14,375 bases of DNA. Origin: Oscillospiraceae bacterium. Lineage in GTDB: Bacteria; Bacillota; Clostridia; Oscillospirales; Acutalibacteraceae. The stretch is from assembly GCA_902782805.1 (NCBI GenBank), contig CACZON010000202.1:1-14375 (forward strand), read 5' to 3'. Every line of letters starts with the position of its first letter. The first letter of the stretch is position 1. Shown here piece after piece: positions 6,791 to 13,800 of this stretch. Position numbers and translations under genes: made by a program. The notes under the pieces were generated by a model that was given only the letters and a program-made list of their open reading frames with translations, was not told where the DNA came from and did no database searches.

Positions 6791-7514
6791 ACGGATCTGC
6801 CTGCTCGATGAGATCCGCGGCGCCGCGGTTCTCTGCATGATTTTTTATCATACCTTCTATACGCTTGCCACGATCTTTTCGATCCCGTTCGCCTATCGCG
6901 TCCTTGCGATTTTCGAGCCGATCGATCCCTACTTCGCAACGATCTTTATCGTCATTTCCGGAATCGTTTCCCAGCTTTCGCGCTCGAACCTCAAGCGCGG
7001 GCTCAAGCTCGCGGCCGTCTCCGTTGTCGTAACGCTGGTAACGTATTTCCTCTTCCCGCAGGACGTGATCCTGTTCGGCATCCTCCATTTTCTCGCGTTC
7101 GCCATGATCTGGTACGGGCTGACGGCCAAATGGCGTGAAAAGATCCCGCTTTGGCTCGGGCTGACCGCCTGCGCGGTGCTGACGTTCTGCTTTGCCTGGG
7201 TGGAACACGGAAAATTCGCGGCGGTTCTTCCGCTGCCGGCGGTTCTCTACAAAACGAACCTTCTTTTCCCGCTCGGAATGTATTCGGAAACCTTCTATTC
7301 CGCCGACTATTTCCCGATCCTGCCCTGGATCTTCGTGTTCCTCTTCGGCACTTATCTCGGCCGCCTCGCAAAGGCCGGAAAGTTCCCCGCTTTTACCTAT
7401 AAAAGCCGCGTGCCGTTCCTTTCCTTTATCGGGAAGCACGCGCTTTGGATCTATATCCTTCATCAGCCGGTCATTTTCTCGATCGCCTGGATCGTTACGC
7501 GATTCGTCTCTTAA
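6777..7514 (+). CDS. DUF1624 / HGSNAT-type membrane protein (predicted acyltransferase relative)
   Basis: This 245-residue integral membrane protein has about seven helices. The N-terminus LLDEIRGAAVLCMIFYHTFY (9-28) carries the family signature: an Asp-x-x-Arg-Gly motif followed by a membrane helix with His25. In heparan-alpha-glucosaminide N-acetyltransferase relatives a conserved histidine here accepts the acetyl group from cytoplasmic acetyl-CoA. The C-terminal IGKHALWIYILHQPV (about 220-234) is the matching end motif, also seen in acyltransferase-3 proteins. The bacterial family is thought to acylate a sugar outside the membrane, but few members have been characterised and the substrate here is unknown. 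ATG at 6777 follows GAGGTAA by six bases, inside the end of the binding-protein gene, so translation of the two is probably coupled. Placement among envelope lipoproteins fits a role in modifying a surface glycan or lipid. Confidence 0.88.
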   Translation: MEATKRICLLDEIRGAAVLCMIFYHTFYTLATIFSIPFAYRVLAIFEPIDPYFATIFIVISGIVSQLSRSNLKRGLKLAAVSVVVTLVTYFLFPQDVILFGILHFLAFAMIWYGLTAKWREKIPLWLGLTACAVLTFCFAWVEHGKFAAVLPLPAVLYKTNLLFPLGMYSETFYSADYFPILPWIFVFLFGTYLGRLAKAGKFPAFTYKSRVPFLSFIGKHALWIYILHQPVIFSIAWIVTRFVS

Positions 7515-7539
7515 TCCTTTCCGTTTCAGGAGGACCTTT

Positions 7540-8892
7540 ATGAAAAAGCCCCTCAAAAAACTGCTCTGCCTCGTCTTCTGCGCGCTGCTGATCGCCGCGC
7601 TGCCGCTTTCCGCGCGCGGCGTCGGGGCGGGAGAAGAATACCTCATCGAAAAAGAGAACATGAGCTTCACCTTCCCTGAGAACGTGATCGTTCTTTCCAA
7701 CGACACGCCGATCAATTCTCCCGATTGGGCGGACGCCGGCATCACGGATCCCGCCGAATACTATCAGCGCTACGACGATCTCGGCGCGGCGGCTCATTTC
7801 GTGAGTCCCGGCGGACGTTACAACGTCTACCTTGCCAAAAAGGACTCCCTGGCGGTCTCCAGCATCTATAACCTCACGCTCGCGAACGACGAGATCCTGG
7901 CCGCCGTTCTGGACGATTACGCCAAGATCAACATGAACGACGGCTTCGATTCCGCTGCCGAATTCGTGATGATCGGCGATTACCGCTTCGTTCAGGACCG
8001 CATCCATTTCCAGAACGAAACGACGACGATGGACGAGATGAGCTATATGACCGTGATGAACGGCCTCTCGTATACCTTTTCCACCCACGTCTACGGCGCG
8101 CTGGAGCAGGGCGACCTCGACTTCCTCAAAATGGTCGTCACCGCGCTGCGCTTTACGAAAATCACGGAGCCTCCGGAAACGGACACTTCCGTAGGCGCGC
8201 TGCTGCGCGGTCTTCTGCCGCTGATCCTCGCGCTTGCGGTTCTGATCACGCTGATCATCTACCTCAAGGTCCGCTCCAGCCGCCAGAAGCGCCGCAAAAA
8301 ACAGATTGCCGACGGCCTTTCCGAGTTCCGCGCCAACCGCAAAAAGCTGGAGGAGGCCGGCGAGCTGACAGAATCCGAGACGCTCTTCCTCAACAAAACG
8401 GTCCACGGCGACGATGCGCTGCGCAAATTCGCCGTCTTCCACGCCTACCGGAAAAATCCGGCGACGATCCCGATCTATCTGATTTCGATCGCGCTTTCGG
8501 TCGTTATCATCGTTTCGCTGATCTCGCGCGCCACCGATTACTGGTTCGGTCTGCTGCTGTTTGCCGTGATCGCGCTTTTCAGCATCTATCGCCTCTTGAC
8601 CACCTCGAAAAAGATTACCCGCGAGCTGCTGCGCTCGTATCAGAAATATCCGAACCGCGTTGCCATCTTCTCCTTCCGTGATGATTCCTTCCGGCTCTCC
8701 GGCCTGCAGGCAAACGGGATCTATCCCTACCTCCAGGTGACGGAGGGATACGAGACGAAGGAATTCTTCTATCTCTATTTCGGGGAAGACCACGCGTATC
8801 TTGTCAACAAAGCCGGTTTTGCGCTTGGGTCGGCCTCTGATTTTTCCGGATTCCTCAAGGAAAAACTCGGCCGCCATTACCACCGCCGCTGA
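7540..8892 (+). CDS. Exported membrane protein with C-terminal YcxB-like domain
   Basis: This 450-residue protein starts with a signal peptide (basic 1-8, hydrophobic 9-24). Residues about 31-215 form an extracytoplasmic domain I do not recognise, possibly a single alpha/beta unit, containing FTFPENVIVL (43-52) and repeated acidic and aromatic patches. A membrane helix spans about 219-243. A highly basic cytoplasmic stretch (244-256) and a charged helical region follow to 308. Two close helices (310-328, 333-352) lead into a C-terminal domain (358-445) matching YcxB-like proteins: FSFRDDSFRLSG, then IYPYLQVTEGYETKEFFYLYF and AYLVNKAGF. YcxB function is unknown. AGGAGG eight bases before ATG at 7540 fixes the start; the frame is open 116 codons upstream, but that part overlaps the previous gene. 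Gaps of 25 and 23 bases to its neighbours place it firmly in the operon. With one outside domain and one inside domain, it could relay a signal across the membrane. Confidence 0.85.
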   Translation: MKKPLKKLLCLVFCALLIAALPLSARGVGAGEEYLIEKENMSFTFPENVIVLSNDTPINSPDWADAGITDPAEYYQRYDDLGAAAHFVSPGGRYNVYLAKKDSLAVSSIYNLTLANDEILAAVLDDYAKINMNDGFDSAAEFVMIGDYRFVQDRIHFQNETTTMDEMSYMTVMNGLSYTFSTHVYGALEQGDLDFLKMVVTALRFTKITEPPETDTSVGALLRGLLPLILALAVLITLIIYLKVRSSRQKRRKKQIADGLSEFRANRKKLEEAGELTESETLFLNKTVHGDDALRKFAVFHAYRKNPATIPIYLISIALSVVIIVSLISRATDYWFGLLLFAVIALFSIYRLLTTSKKITRELLRSYQKYPNRVAIFSFRDDSFRLSGLQANGIYPYLQVTEGYETKEFFYLYFGEDHAYLVNKAGFALGSASDFSGFLKEKLGRHYHRR

Positions 8893-8915
8893 ACCTTCGG
8901 GAAAGGAGTTTCGCT

Positions 8916-10112
8916 ATGAAAAAATCATTCCGCATCCTCGGCGTCGTACTCTCGCTGCTGCTCTGCCTGAGCTTTGCCGCCTGTTCCGGATCCAAAACGC
9001 CCTCGGAATCCTCGCTTCCGATCAGCGAATATCCGCTGACCGTCGGCGGGCTGACGGTGAAAACGCCGCCGCAGCGTGTCGTCGTTTTCTCGGAGAATCT
9101 CGCGGACGTAATCCTTGCCTGCTCGTTGGAGGACTCCCTGGTCGCGCGGGACGCATCCTGCTCCCAGAGCGCGCTTTCGGTTCTGCCCTCGGTGGACGAA
9201 GCCGACGTTGCCGCGATCAAAAACCTCGAGCCGGATCTCGTTCTCTTTGATACCAAGCCCGAAAACTTCGAGGAGCTCGCGCTCAAAGGCGTTCCGGTCA
9301 TGGTGATCGAATCCGCGAAAAGCCGCGCGGGCCTCGAAAAGCTCTATTCCGACGTCGCCTCCGTTTTCAAAGGAAAAACGACCGGCGCTGCCGACGGCGT
9401 CGCGCGTGCGCAGGAAGTTCTTGCGGGCCTCGACGATATCACCCGCACTCTGCCGGGCGTTTCCGTCCTTTCCACCGCCGTTTATTTAACCGATCTTCAG
9501 GGCGGCGCAGCCGACGGAGATTCGTTTGTCGGCATCCTGTTCGAAGCCGCAGGTCTGGTCAACGGCTTCCAGTCCACCGCCGATACGTCGCTCGCGGCGC
9601 TGAAAATCGTTGATCCGGATTATATCTTCTGCCCCAAAGGTCTTTCCGCTTCGATTCTCGCTTCCTCCGATTACGCCGGATTGCGCGCGGTCAGCCGAAA
9701 CAGCGTCTACGAGATCGATCCCGCGCTGCTCTCGCGCCAGGGGACGACCGTAATCGACGCGACGAACTACATCGTCGACGCCGTCTATAACGGAAGCAAC
9801 CCGCCGGGCTCTCAGCCCGAGCCTTCCAGCTCCTCGTCCGAGCCGAGCGGCGGTGAATCCTCCACAGACGGTGAATTCGTGGAACTGAAAAACGGCGACA
9901 GCGGCGAGCGCGTCCTCGAGATTCAGAAGCGCCTGATCGAGCTCGGCTATCTCGTGATCGACGAGCCCTCCGGCGATTTCGGCGATCTTACGGAAGCGGC
10001 CGTTTCGACCTTCCAGTATTACAACGATTATTACGCGACCGGCATCGTCAACGAGGCGACCTACAACGGCCTCTTTGCAGACGACGCGATCCCGTACCCC
10101 GACGAAGAATAA
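8916..10112 (+). CDS. Cobalamin/iron-type binding lipoprotein fused to a peptidoglycan-binding domain
   Basis: This 398-residue lipoprotein has a signal peptide (MKKSFR, hydrophobic 7-20) and lipobox FAAC with lipidated Cys23. Residues about 45-290 form a BtuF/FhuD-type helical-backbone binding fold: PPQRVVVFSENLADVILA (51-68), LPSVDEADVAAIKNLEPDLVLFD (90-112), then KIVDPDYIFCP and a YAGLRAVSRNSVYEIDP segment (253-269). A Ser/Pro/Glu linker (about 293-319) follows. Residues 323-388 form a PG_binding_1 domain (LKNGDSGERVLEIQKRLIELGY, then GDFGDLTEAAVSTFQYYN). The first part normally binds a metal chelate or B12 for an ABC importer; the second normally grips peptidoglycan. Together they would tie the membrane to the cell wall. 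No permease or ATPase gene is adjacent, and obvious ligand-binding residues could not be assigned. AAAGGAG eight bases upstream supports the start. It is the last gene of the operon, ending just before a terminator. Confidence 0.88.
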   Translation: MKKSFRILGVVLSLLLCLSFAACSGSKTPSESSLPISEYPLTVGGLTVKTPPQRVVVFSENLADVILACSLEDSLVARDASCSQSALSVLPSVDEADVAAIKNLEPDLVLFDTKPENFEELALKGVPVMVIESAKSRAGLEKLYSDVASVFKGKTTGAADGVARAQEVLAGLDDITRTLPGVSVLSTAVYLTDLQGGAADGDSFVGILFEAAGLVNGFQSTADTSLAALKIVDPDYIFCPKGLSASILASSDYAGLRAVSRNSVYEIDPALLSRQGTTVIDATNYIVDAVYNGSNPPGSQPEPSSSSSEPSGGESSTDGEFVELKNGDSGERVLEIQKRLIELGYLVIDEPSGDFGDLTEAAVSTFQYYNDYYATGIVNEATYNGLFADDAIPYPDEE

Positions 10113-10127
10113 TCTTCCGTAAACAAA

Positions 10128-10160
10128 AAGAGCAGGCGCCTTTGCCTGCTCTTCTTTTTT
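10128..10160. terminator. Bidirectional intrinsic terminator between the envelope operon and dusB
   Basis: A ten-pair stem, AAGAGCAGGC (10128-10137) with GCCTGCTCTT (10144-10153), closes a six-base loop and is followed by a T-run at 10155-10160. An A-run (10125-10129) on the other side lets it act on the minus strand as well. It sits between two convergent genes. Confidence 0.9.
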
Positions 10161-10164
10161 CGCT

Positions 10165-11121
10165 TTATTCCTCCGGATTCTCGGCGAGTACTTTTTCGAT
10201 CAGCCGGTCGAGGTCGGAAAGCGCGCTCATCAAAACCGCTTCCCGCCGGAACGCCGCCGCTGAACGCAGCCCCCGCAGATACCAGGCAAAATGCTTTCGC
10301 GCTTCCTTCATTCCCAGCGGCTCGCCTTTGTAAGCGCACATACGCGCGATATGCTCGCGCATTACTGCCATCCTTTCGGCCGGGCCCGGCGGAGCATAGG
10401 GGCGCGCGCCGAAATACGCCGAAAGCTCCCTGAAGATCCAGGGGTTTCCCTGCGCTGCGCGGCCGACCATGATCATATCGCAGCCCGTTTCGTCGAACAG
10501 GCGCTGCGCGCTTTGCGGATCTTTCACGTCGCCGTTGCCGATCACGGGGATCGATACAGCCTCTTTGACCTGCCGGATGATCCCGTAATCCGCCTGGCCG
10601 GAATACATCTGCGCGCGGGTGCGCCCGTGGACCGTGATCGCCGCCGCTCCGTTTTCTTCGCAGATTTTCGCAATTTCTACCGCGTTGACGCTCGTTTCGT
10701 CCCAGCCCTTGCGGATCTTGACCGTTACGGGAACCGAAACCGCGCCCGAGACCGCAGCGACGATCTCGCCGCAGAGCTTCGGCTGGCGCATCAGGTTCGC
10801 GCCGCCGCCGCTCGCCGCGATTTTCGGCGCCGGGCAGCCCATATTGATATCGATCGCCCAGGGAGAAAACCGCATCAGGTTCTTCGCGCAGTACGCCATC
10901 GCCTTCGGATCGTCGCCGAAGATCTGGATCGCCGCCGGCTGCTCCTTTTCGCTCAGGCGCGCGTATTCGTCCGTTTTTTTATTGCCCTGCTCAACGGCCT
11001 TGGCGCTGACCATCTCCGTAGTGCAGCAATCCGCGCCGAATTCCATGCAGATTTCGCGAAACGCGCGGTCCGTAACGCCCGCCATCGGGGCAAGCGCGAT
11101 TTTTCCGGGAAGTTCGAACAT
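10165..11121 (-). CDS. dusB: tRNA-dihydrouridine synthase, DusB type
   Basis: This 318-residue FMN enzyme reduces specific uridines in tRNA to dihydrouridine. Its TIM barrel begins LAPMAGVTDRAFR (10-22), where the backbone contacts FMN. TTEMVSAKA (34-42) follows, then AIQIFGDDP (64-72). NMGCPAPKI (93-101) holds the catalytic Cys96. KIRKGWD (135-141), ITVHGRTRAQMYSG (162-175) with the FMN-contacting His and Arg, and IGNGDV (194-199) with VGRAAQGNPWIF (219-230) bind the FMN phosphate. A C-terminal helical tRNA-binding domain covers about 245-315. Length and motif order match DusB, the type common in Firmicutes. The RBS AAGAGG lies six bases before ATG. It is monocistronic and transcribed away from polA, with the two promoters overlapping. 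The subfamily letter is judged from overall resemblance; the Dus assignment itself is secure. Confidence 0.94.
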   Translation of the reverse strand: MFELPGKIALAPMAGVTDRAFREICMEFGADCCTTEMVSAKAVEQGNKKTDEYARLSEKEQPAAIQIFGDDPKAMAYCAKNLMRFSPWAIDINMGCPAPKIAASGGGANLMRQPKLCGEIVAAVSGAVSVPVTVKIRKGWDETSVNAVEIAKICEENGAAAITVHGRTRAQMYSGQADYGIIRQVKEAVSIPVIGNGDVKDPQSAQRLFDETGCDMIMVGRAAQGNPWIFRELSAYFGARPYAPPGPAERMAVMREHIARMCAYKGEPLGMKEARKHFAWYLRGLRSAAAFRREAVLMSALSDLDRLIEKVLAENPEE

Positions 11122-11139
11122 TTTTAACCTCTTTTTCTC

Positions 11140-11179
11140 ATACTATCAGTATTTTACCACTTAATTTTTGGGTTGAAAA
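11140..11179 (-). promoter_or_regulatory. Probable dusB promoter (two alternatives)
   Basis: One reading on the minus strand has -35 TTTTCA (11179-11174) and -10 TAAAAT (11156-11151), 17 bases apart. The other uses an extended -10, TGA then TAGTAT (11148-11140), closer to the gene with a very short leader. The sequence does not decide between them. Confidence 0.5.
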
Positions 11180-11189
11180 GTGATATAAT
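11161..11189 (+). promoter_or_regulatory. polA promoter, extended -10
   Basis: A consensus -10 TATAAT (11184-11189) is preceded by TGA, giving an extended -10. A weak -35 TTAATT (11161-11166) is 17 bases upstream. Transcription would start near 11196, leaving about 36 leader bases before ATG at 11232. It interleaves with the divergent dusB promoter. Confidence 0.75.
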
Positions 11190-11231
11190 ATTTTTTGTTG
11201 AAAACGATTCTATCTGATACGGGAGATTTTT

Positions 11232-13796
11232 ATGAGACTTCTTGTTCTGGACGGCAACAGCATCCTGAACCGCGCTTTTTACGGAATCAAGCTGCTGACA
11301 ACGAAAGACGGACTTTTCACCAACGGAATCTACGGGTTTCTGACCATGCTCGGAAAAATCGAGAGCGATACCGAGCCGCAGGCCGTTGCGATCGCGTTTG
11401 ATATGCACGCGCCGACGTTCCGCCACAAAGCCTACGACGGCTACAAAGCGAAGCGCAAGGGTATGCCCGACGAGCTCGCGCAGCAGATGCCTCTTTTAAA
11501 GGAGCTCCTACACGACCTCGGTTACAAAACCGTTGAATGCGAAGGCTTCGAAGCCGACGATATTCTCGGCACGCTTGCCGACGCCTGCGAACGGACCGAA
11601 AACGAATGTGTGATCGCGACCGGCGACCGCGACAGCCTCCAGCTCGTAACGCAAAAGACCTTCGTCCGCCTCGTTACGACAAAATTCGGTCAGACCTTGA
11701 CCACGCTGTACACCCCCGAAAAAGTACGGGAGGATTACGGCGTGACGCCGAAGCAAATGATCGACCTCAAGGCGATCCAGGGCGACAGCTCCGACAACAT
11801 CCCCGGCGTCGCCGGAATCGGACCGAAGGGCGCAACGGAGCTGATTTCCGCCTTCGGCTCGCTCGACGGCGTTTACGAAAACCTCGAATCGGAAACGATC
11901 AAGGCCGCAACGCGCAAGAAGCTCGCCGAAGGAAAAGAAAGCGCGTATCTGAGCTATTTCCTCGGAACGATTGTCAAAAACGCGCCGGTCGATCTCGACG
12001 TTGAACATTACCGCCGCTCGCCGATCGATCTGAAAAACGCCCGCGCTCTGATGACGAAGCTGGAGCTTTTTTCCCTGATGGAAAAGCTGCTCCCGGCCGA
12101 ATCGGCGCCGGCCGAGCCCGCCGCTTCCAAGGACGCGCTGCCGGACGTGCTCGTCTATGAGGACGGCGCCGCCGTTCTGACAAAGCTGTTCGATTTCGGG
12201 CGCGCCGATTTCGTCTTTGACGCGGACGAAAACGGAATCTCCCGTTTCGTTTTCCTGATCGGCAAAACGCTCTTCGACGTCAAATACGACGACGCTTTTT
12301 TCCGCGCCTTCTGCGCGCTGCCGGTTCCGAAGCGCACCGTCTCCGTAAAGCCGCTTTATAAGGCGGCGGACGATCTCGGCGTGGAGCTTGAGTGCATCAC
12401 GATGGATCTTGAGCTTGCAGCGTATCTGATCAATCCCTCCTCAAACAATTATTCCCCGCTGCGCCTTGCCGCGCAGTATTCTCTGGAAGCCCCGCTTTTT
12501 GAAGACGTCCGCTGCCGCGAGGCCGCCGTGATCGGCGCGCTTTCCGACCGCCTTTTGAAAGATCTGCGGGAAAACGGCCAGGAAAAACTCTTCTACGAAA
12601 TCGAGCTCCCGCTCGCGCGCGTTCTGGCCGCGATGGAGCATACCGGCTTTGCGGTGGACCGCGCCGGCATCGCCGCCTACGGCGAAAAGCTGAAAGCCGA
12701 GATCGCCGCGCTCCAGGAGGAAATCTGGACGCTTTCCGGCTGCGAATTCAACATCAATTCCCCGAAACAGCTCGGCGAAACGCTCTTCGAGAAGCTCCGC
12801 CTGCCTCACGGCAAAAAGACGAAAAGCGGCTATTCGACCAATGCGGAAGTCCTTGAGGGGCTGCGCTACGAGCCGGTCGTCGACGCAATCCTGCGGTACC
12901 GCGCGCTCGCAAAGCTCAATTCCACCTACTGCGAAGGCCTTTTGAAGGTCGTCTCCGCCGACGGACGCATCCATTCGAACTTCAATCAGACGGAAACGCG
13001 GACCGGACGCATCAGCTCAACCGAGCCGAACCTCCAGAATATTCCCGTACGCACTGCGCAGGGAAGAGAGCTGCGTCGCTATTTTATCGCGGAAGAGGGC
13101 TGCGTCCTCGTTGACGCGGACTATTCCCAGATCGAGCTGCGCGTTCTGGCACACGTTGCCAACGACGAAAATATGATCGAATCTTTCCGCTCCGGCGAAG
13201 ATATCCACCGCTCAACCGCCGCGCAGGTCTTTTCCATGCCGGAGGAAATGGTCACCTCCGAGATGCGCTCCCGCGCGAAGGCGGTCAACTTCGGCATCGT
13301 CTACGGGATCGGCGCGTTTTCGCTTTCCAAGGATATCGGCGTTTCCCGAAAGGAAGCCGAACAGTACATCGAAAACTATCTGGAACATTTTTCCGGCGTG
13401 CGCGATTATCTCGAGCGTTCCGTTTCACTTGCGCGCGAGCGCGGCTATGCCGAAACGATCTTCGGCCGCCGCAGATACCTCCAGGAACTTTCCTCCAGCA
13501 ACTTCAATCTGCGCTCGTTCGGTGAGCGCGTCGCGAAAAACATGCCGATCCAGGGCGCCGCGGCGGATATCATCAAGATCGCGATGATCCGCGTTTTCGA
13601 GCGGTTGAAAAAAGAAAATCTCCGTACGCGGCTGATCCTTCAGGTCCACGACGAACTGATCGTGGAAGCGCCCGAAGAGGAAGCGGAGCGGGCAGCGGCG
13701 ATCCTGACCGAAGAAATGGAAGGCGCCGTCTCGCTGCGCGTTCCGATGATCGCCGATTCCTCCATCGGGAAAACCTGGTACGACGCGAAAGGATAA
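11232..13796 (+). CDS. polA: DNA polymerase I, with degenerate 3'-5' exonuclease domain
   Basis: This 854-residue polymerase removes RNA primers and fills gaps in replication and repair. The N-terminal 5'-nuclease domain (1-290) keeps its metal-binding acids: LDGN (6-9), GFEADD (105-110), TGDRDS (130-135) and GDSSDNIPGVAGIGPKG (184-200). Residues about 300-450 match the proofreading domain in position, but the DxE motif reads FDADENG (329-335), and the other metal-binding Asp and Tyr-Asp positions are also lost by hand alignment. As in many Firmicutes, proofreading is therefore probably absent. The polymerase domain is intact: motif A VDADYSQIELR (627-637) with Asp630, the O-helix RSRAKAVNFGIVYG (679-692) with Arg679, Lys683, Phe687 and Tyr691, and motif C QVHDEL (804-809) with Asp807. 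Phe687 predicts discrimination against dideoxynucleotides. GGGAG at 11221-11225 precedes ATG. The next gene follows after four bases. Confidence 0.97.
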   Translation: MRLLVLDGNSILNRAFYGIKLLTTKDGLFTNGIYGFLTMLGKIESDTEPQAVAIAFDMHAPTFRHKAYDGYKAKRKGMPDELAQQMPLLKELLHDLGYKTVECEGFEADDILGTLADACERTENECVIATGDRDSLQLVTQKTFVRLVTTKFGQTLTTLYTPEKVREDYGVTPKQMIDLKAIQGDSSDNIPGVAGIGPKGATELISAFGSLDGVYENLESETIKAATRKKLAEGKESAYLSYFLGTIVKNAPVDLDVEHYRRSPIDLKNARALMTKLELFSLMEKLLPAESAPAEPAASKDALPDVLVYEDGAAVLTKLFDFGRADFVFDADENGISRFVFLIGKTLFDVKYDDAFFRAFCALPVPKRTVSVKPLYKAADDLGVELECITMDLELAAYLINPSSNNYSPLRLAAQYSLEAPLFEDVRCREAAVIGALSDRLLKDLRENGQEKLFYEIELPLARVLAAMEHTGFAVDRAGIAAYGEKLKAEIAALQEEIWTLSGCEFNINSPKQLGETLFEKLRLPHGKKTKSGYSTNAEVLEGLRYEPVVDAILRYRALAKLNSTYCEGLLKVVSADGRIHSNFNQTETRTGRISSTEPNLQNIPVRTAQGRELRRYFIAEEGCVLVDADYSQIELRVLAHVANDENMIESFRSGEDIHRSTAAQVFSMPEEMVTSEMRSRAKAVNFGIVYGIGAFSLSKDIGVSRKEAEQYIENYLEHFSGVRDYLERSVSLARERGYAETIFGRRRYLQELSSSNFNLRSFGERVAKNMPIQGAAADIIKIAMIRVFERLKKENLRTRLILQVHDELIVEAPEEEAERAAAILTEEMEGAVSLRVPMIADSSIGKTWYDAKG

Positions 13797-13800
13797 CCGA

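Noticed and set aside
7192..7539. N-terminal extension of the YcxB-like protein
   Set aside because: It overlaps the DUF1624 gene and would bury the signal peptide. The start at 7540 has AGGAGG and a standard signal sequence.
7495..8883. A 462-codon minus-strand frame opposite the YcxB-like gene
   Set aside because: It is a shadow of the real gene: charged low-complexity translation, no recognisable motif, and no promoter on that strand.
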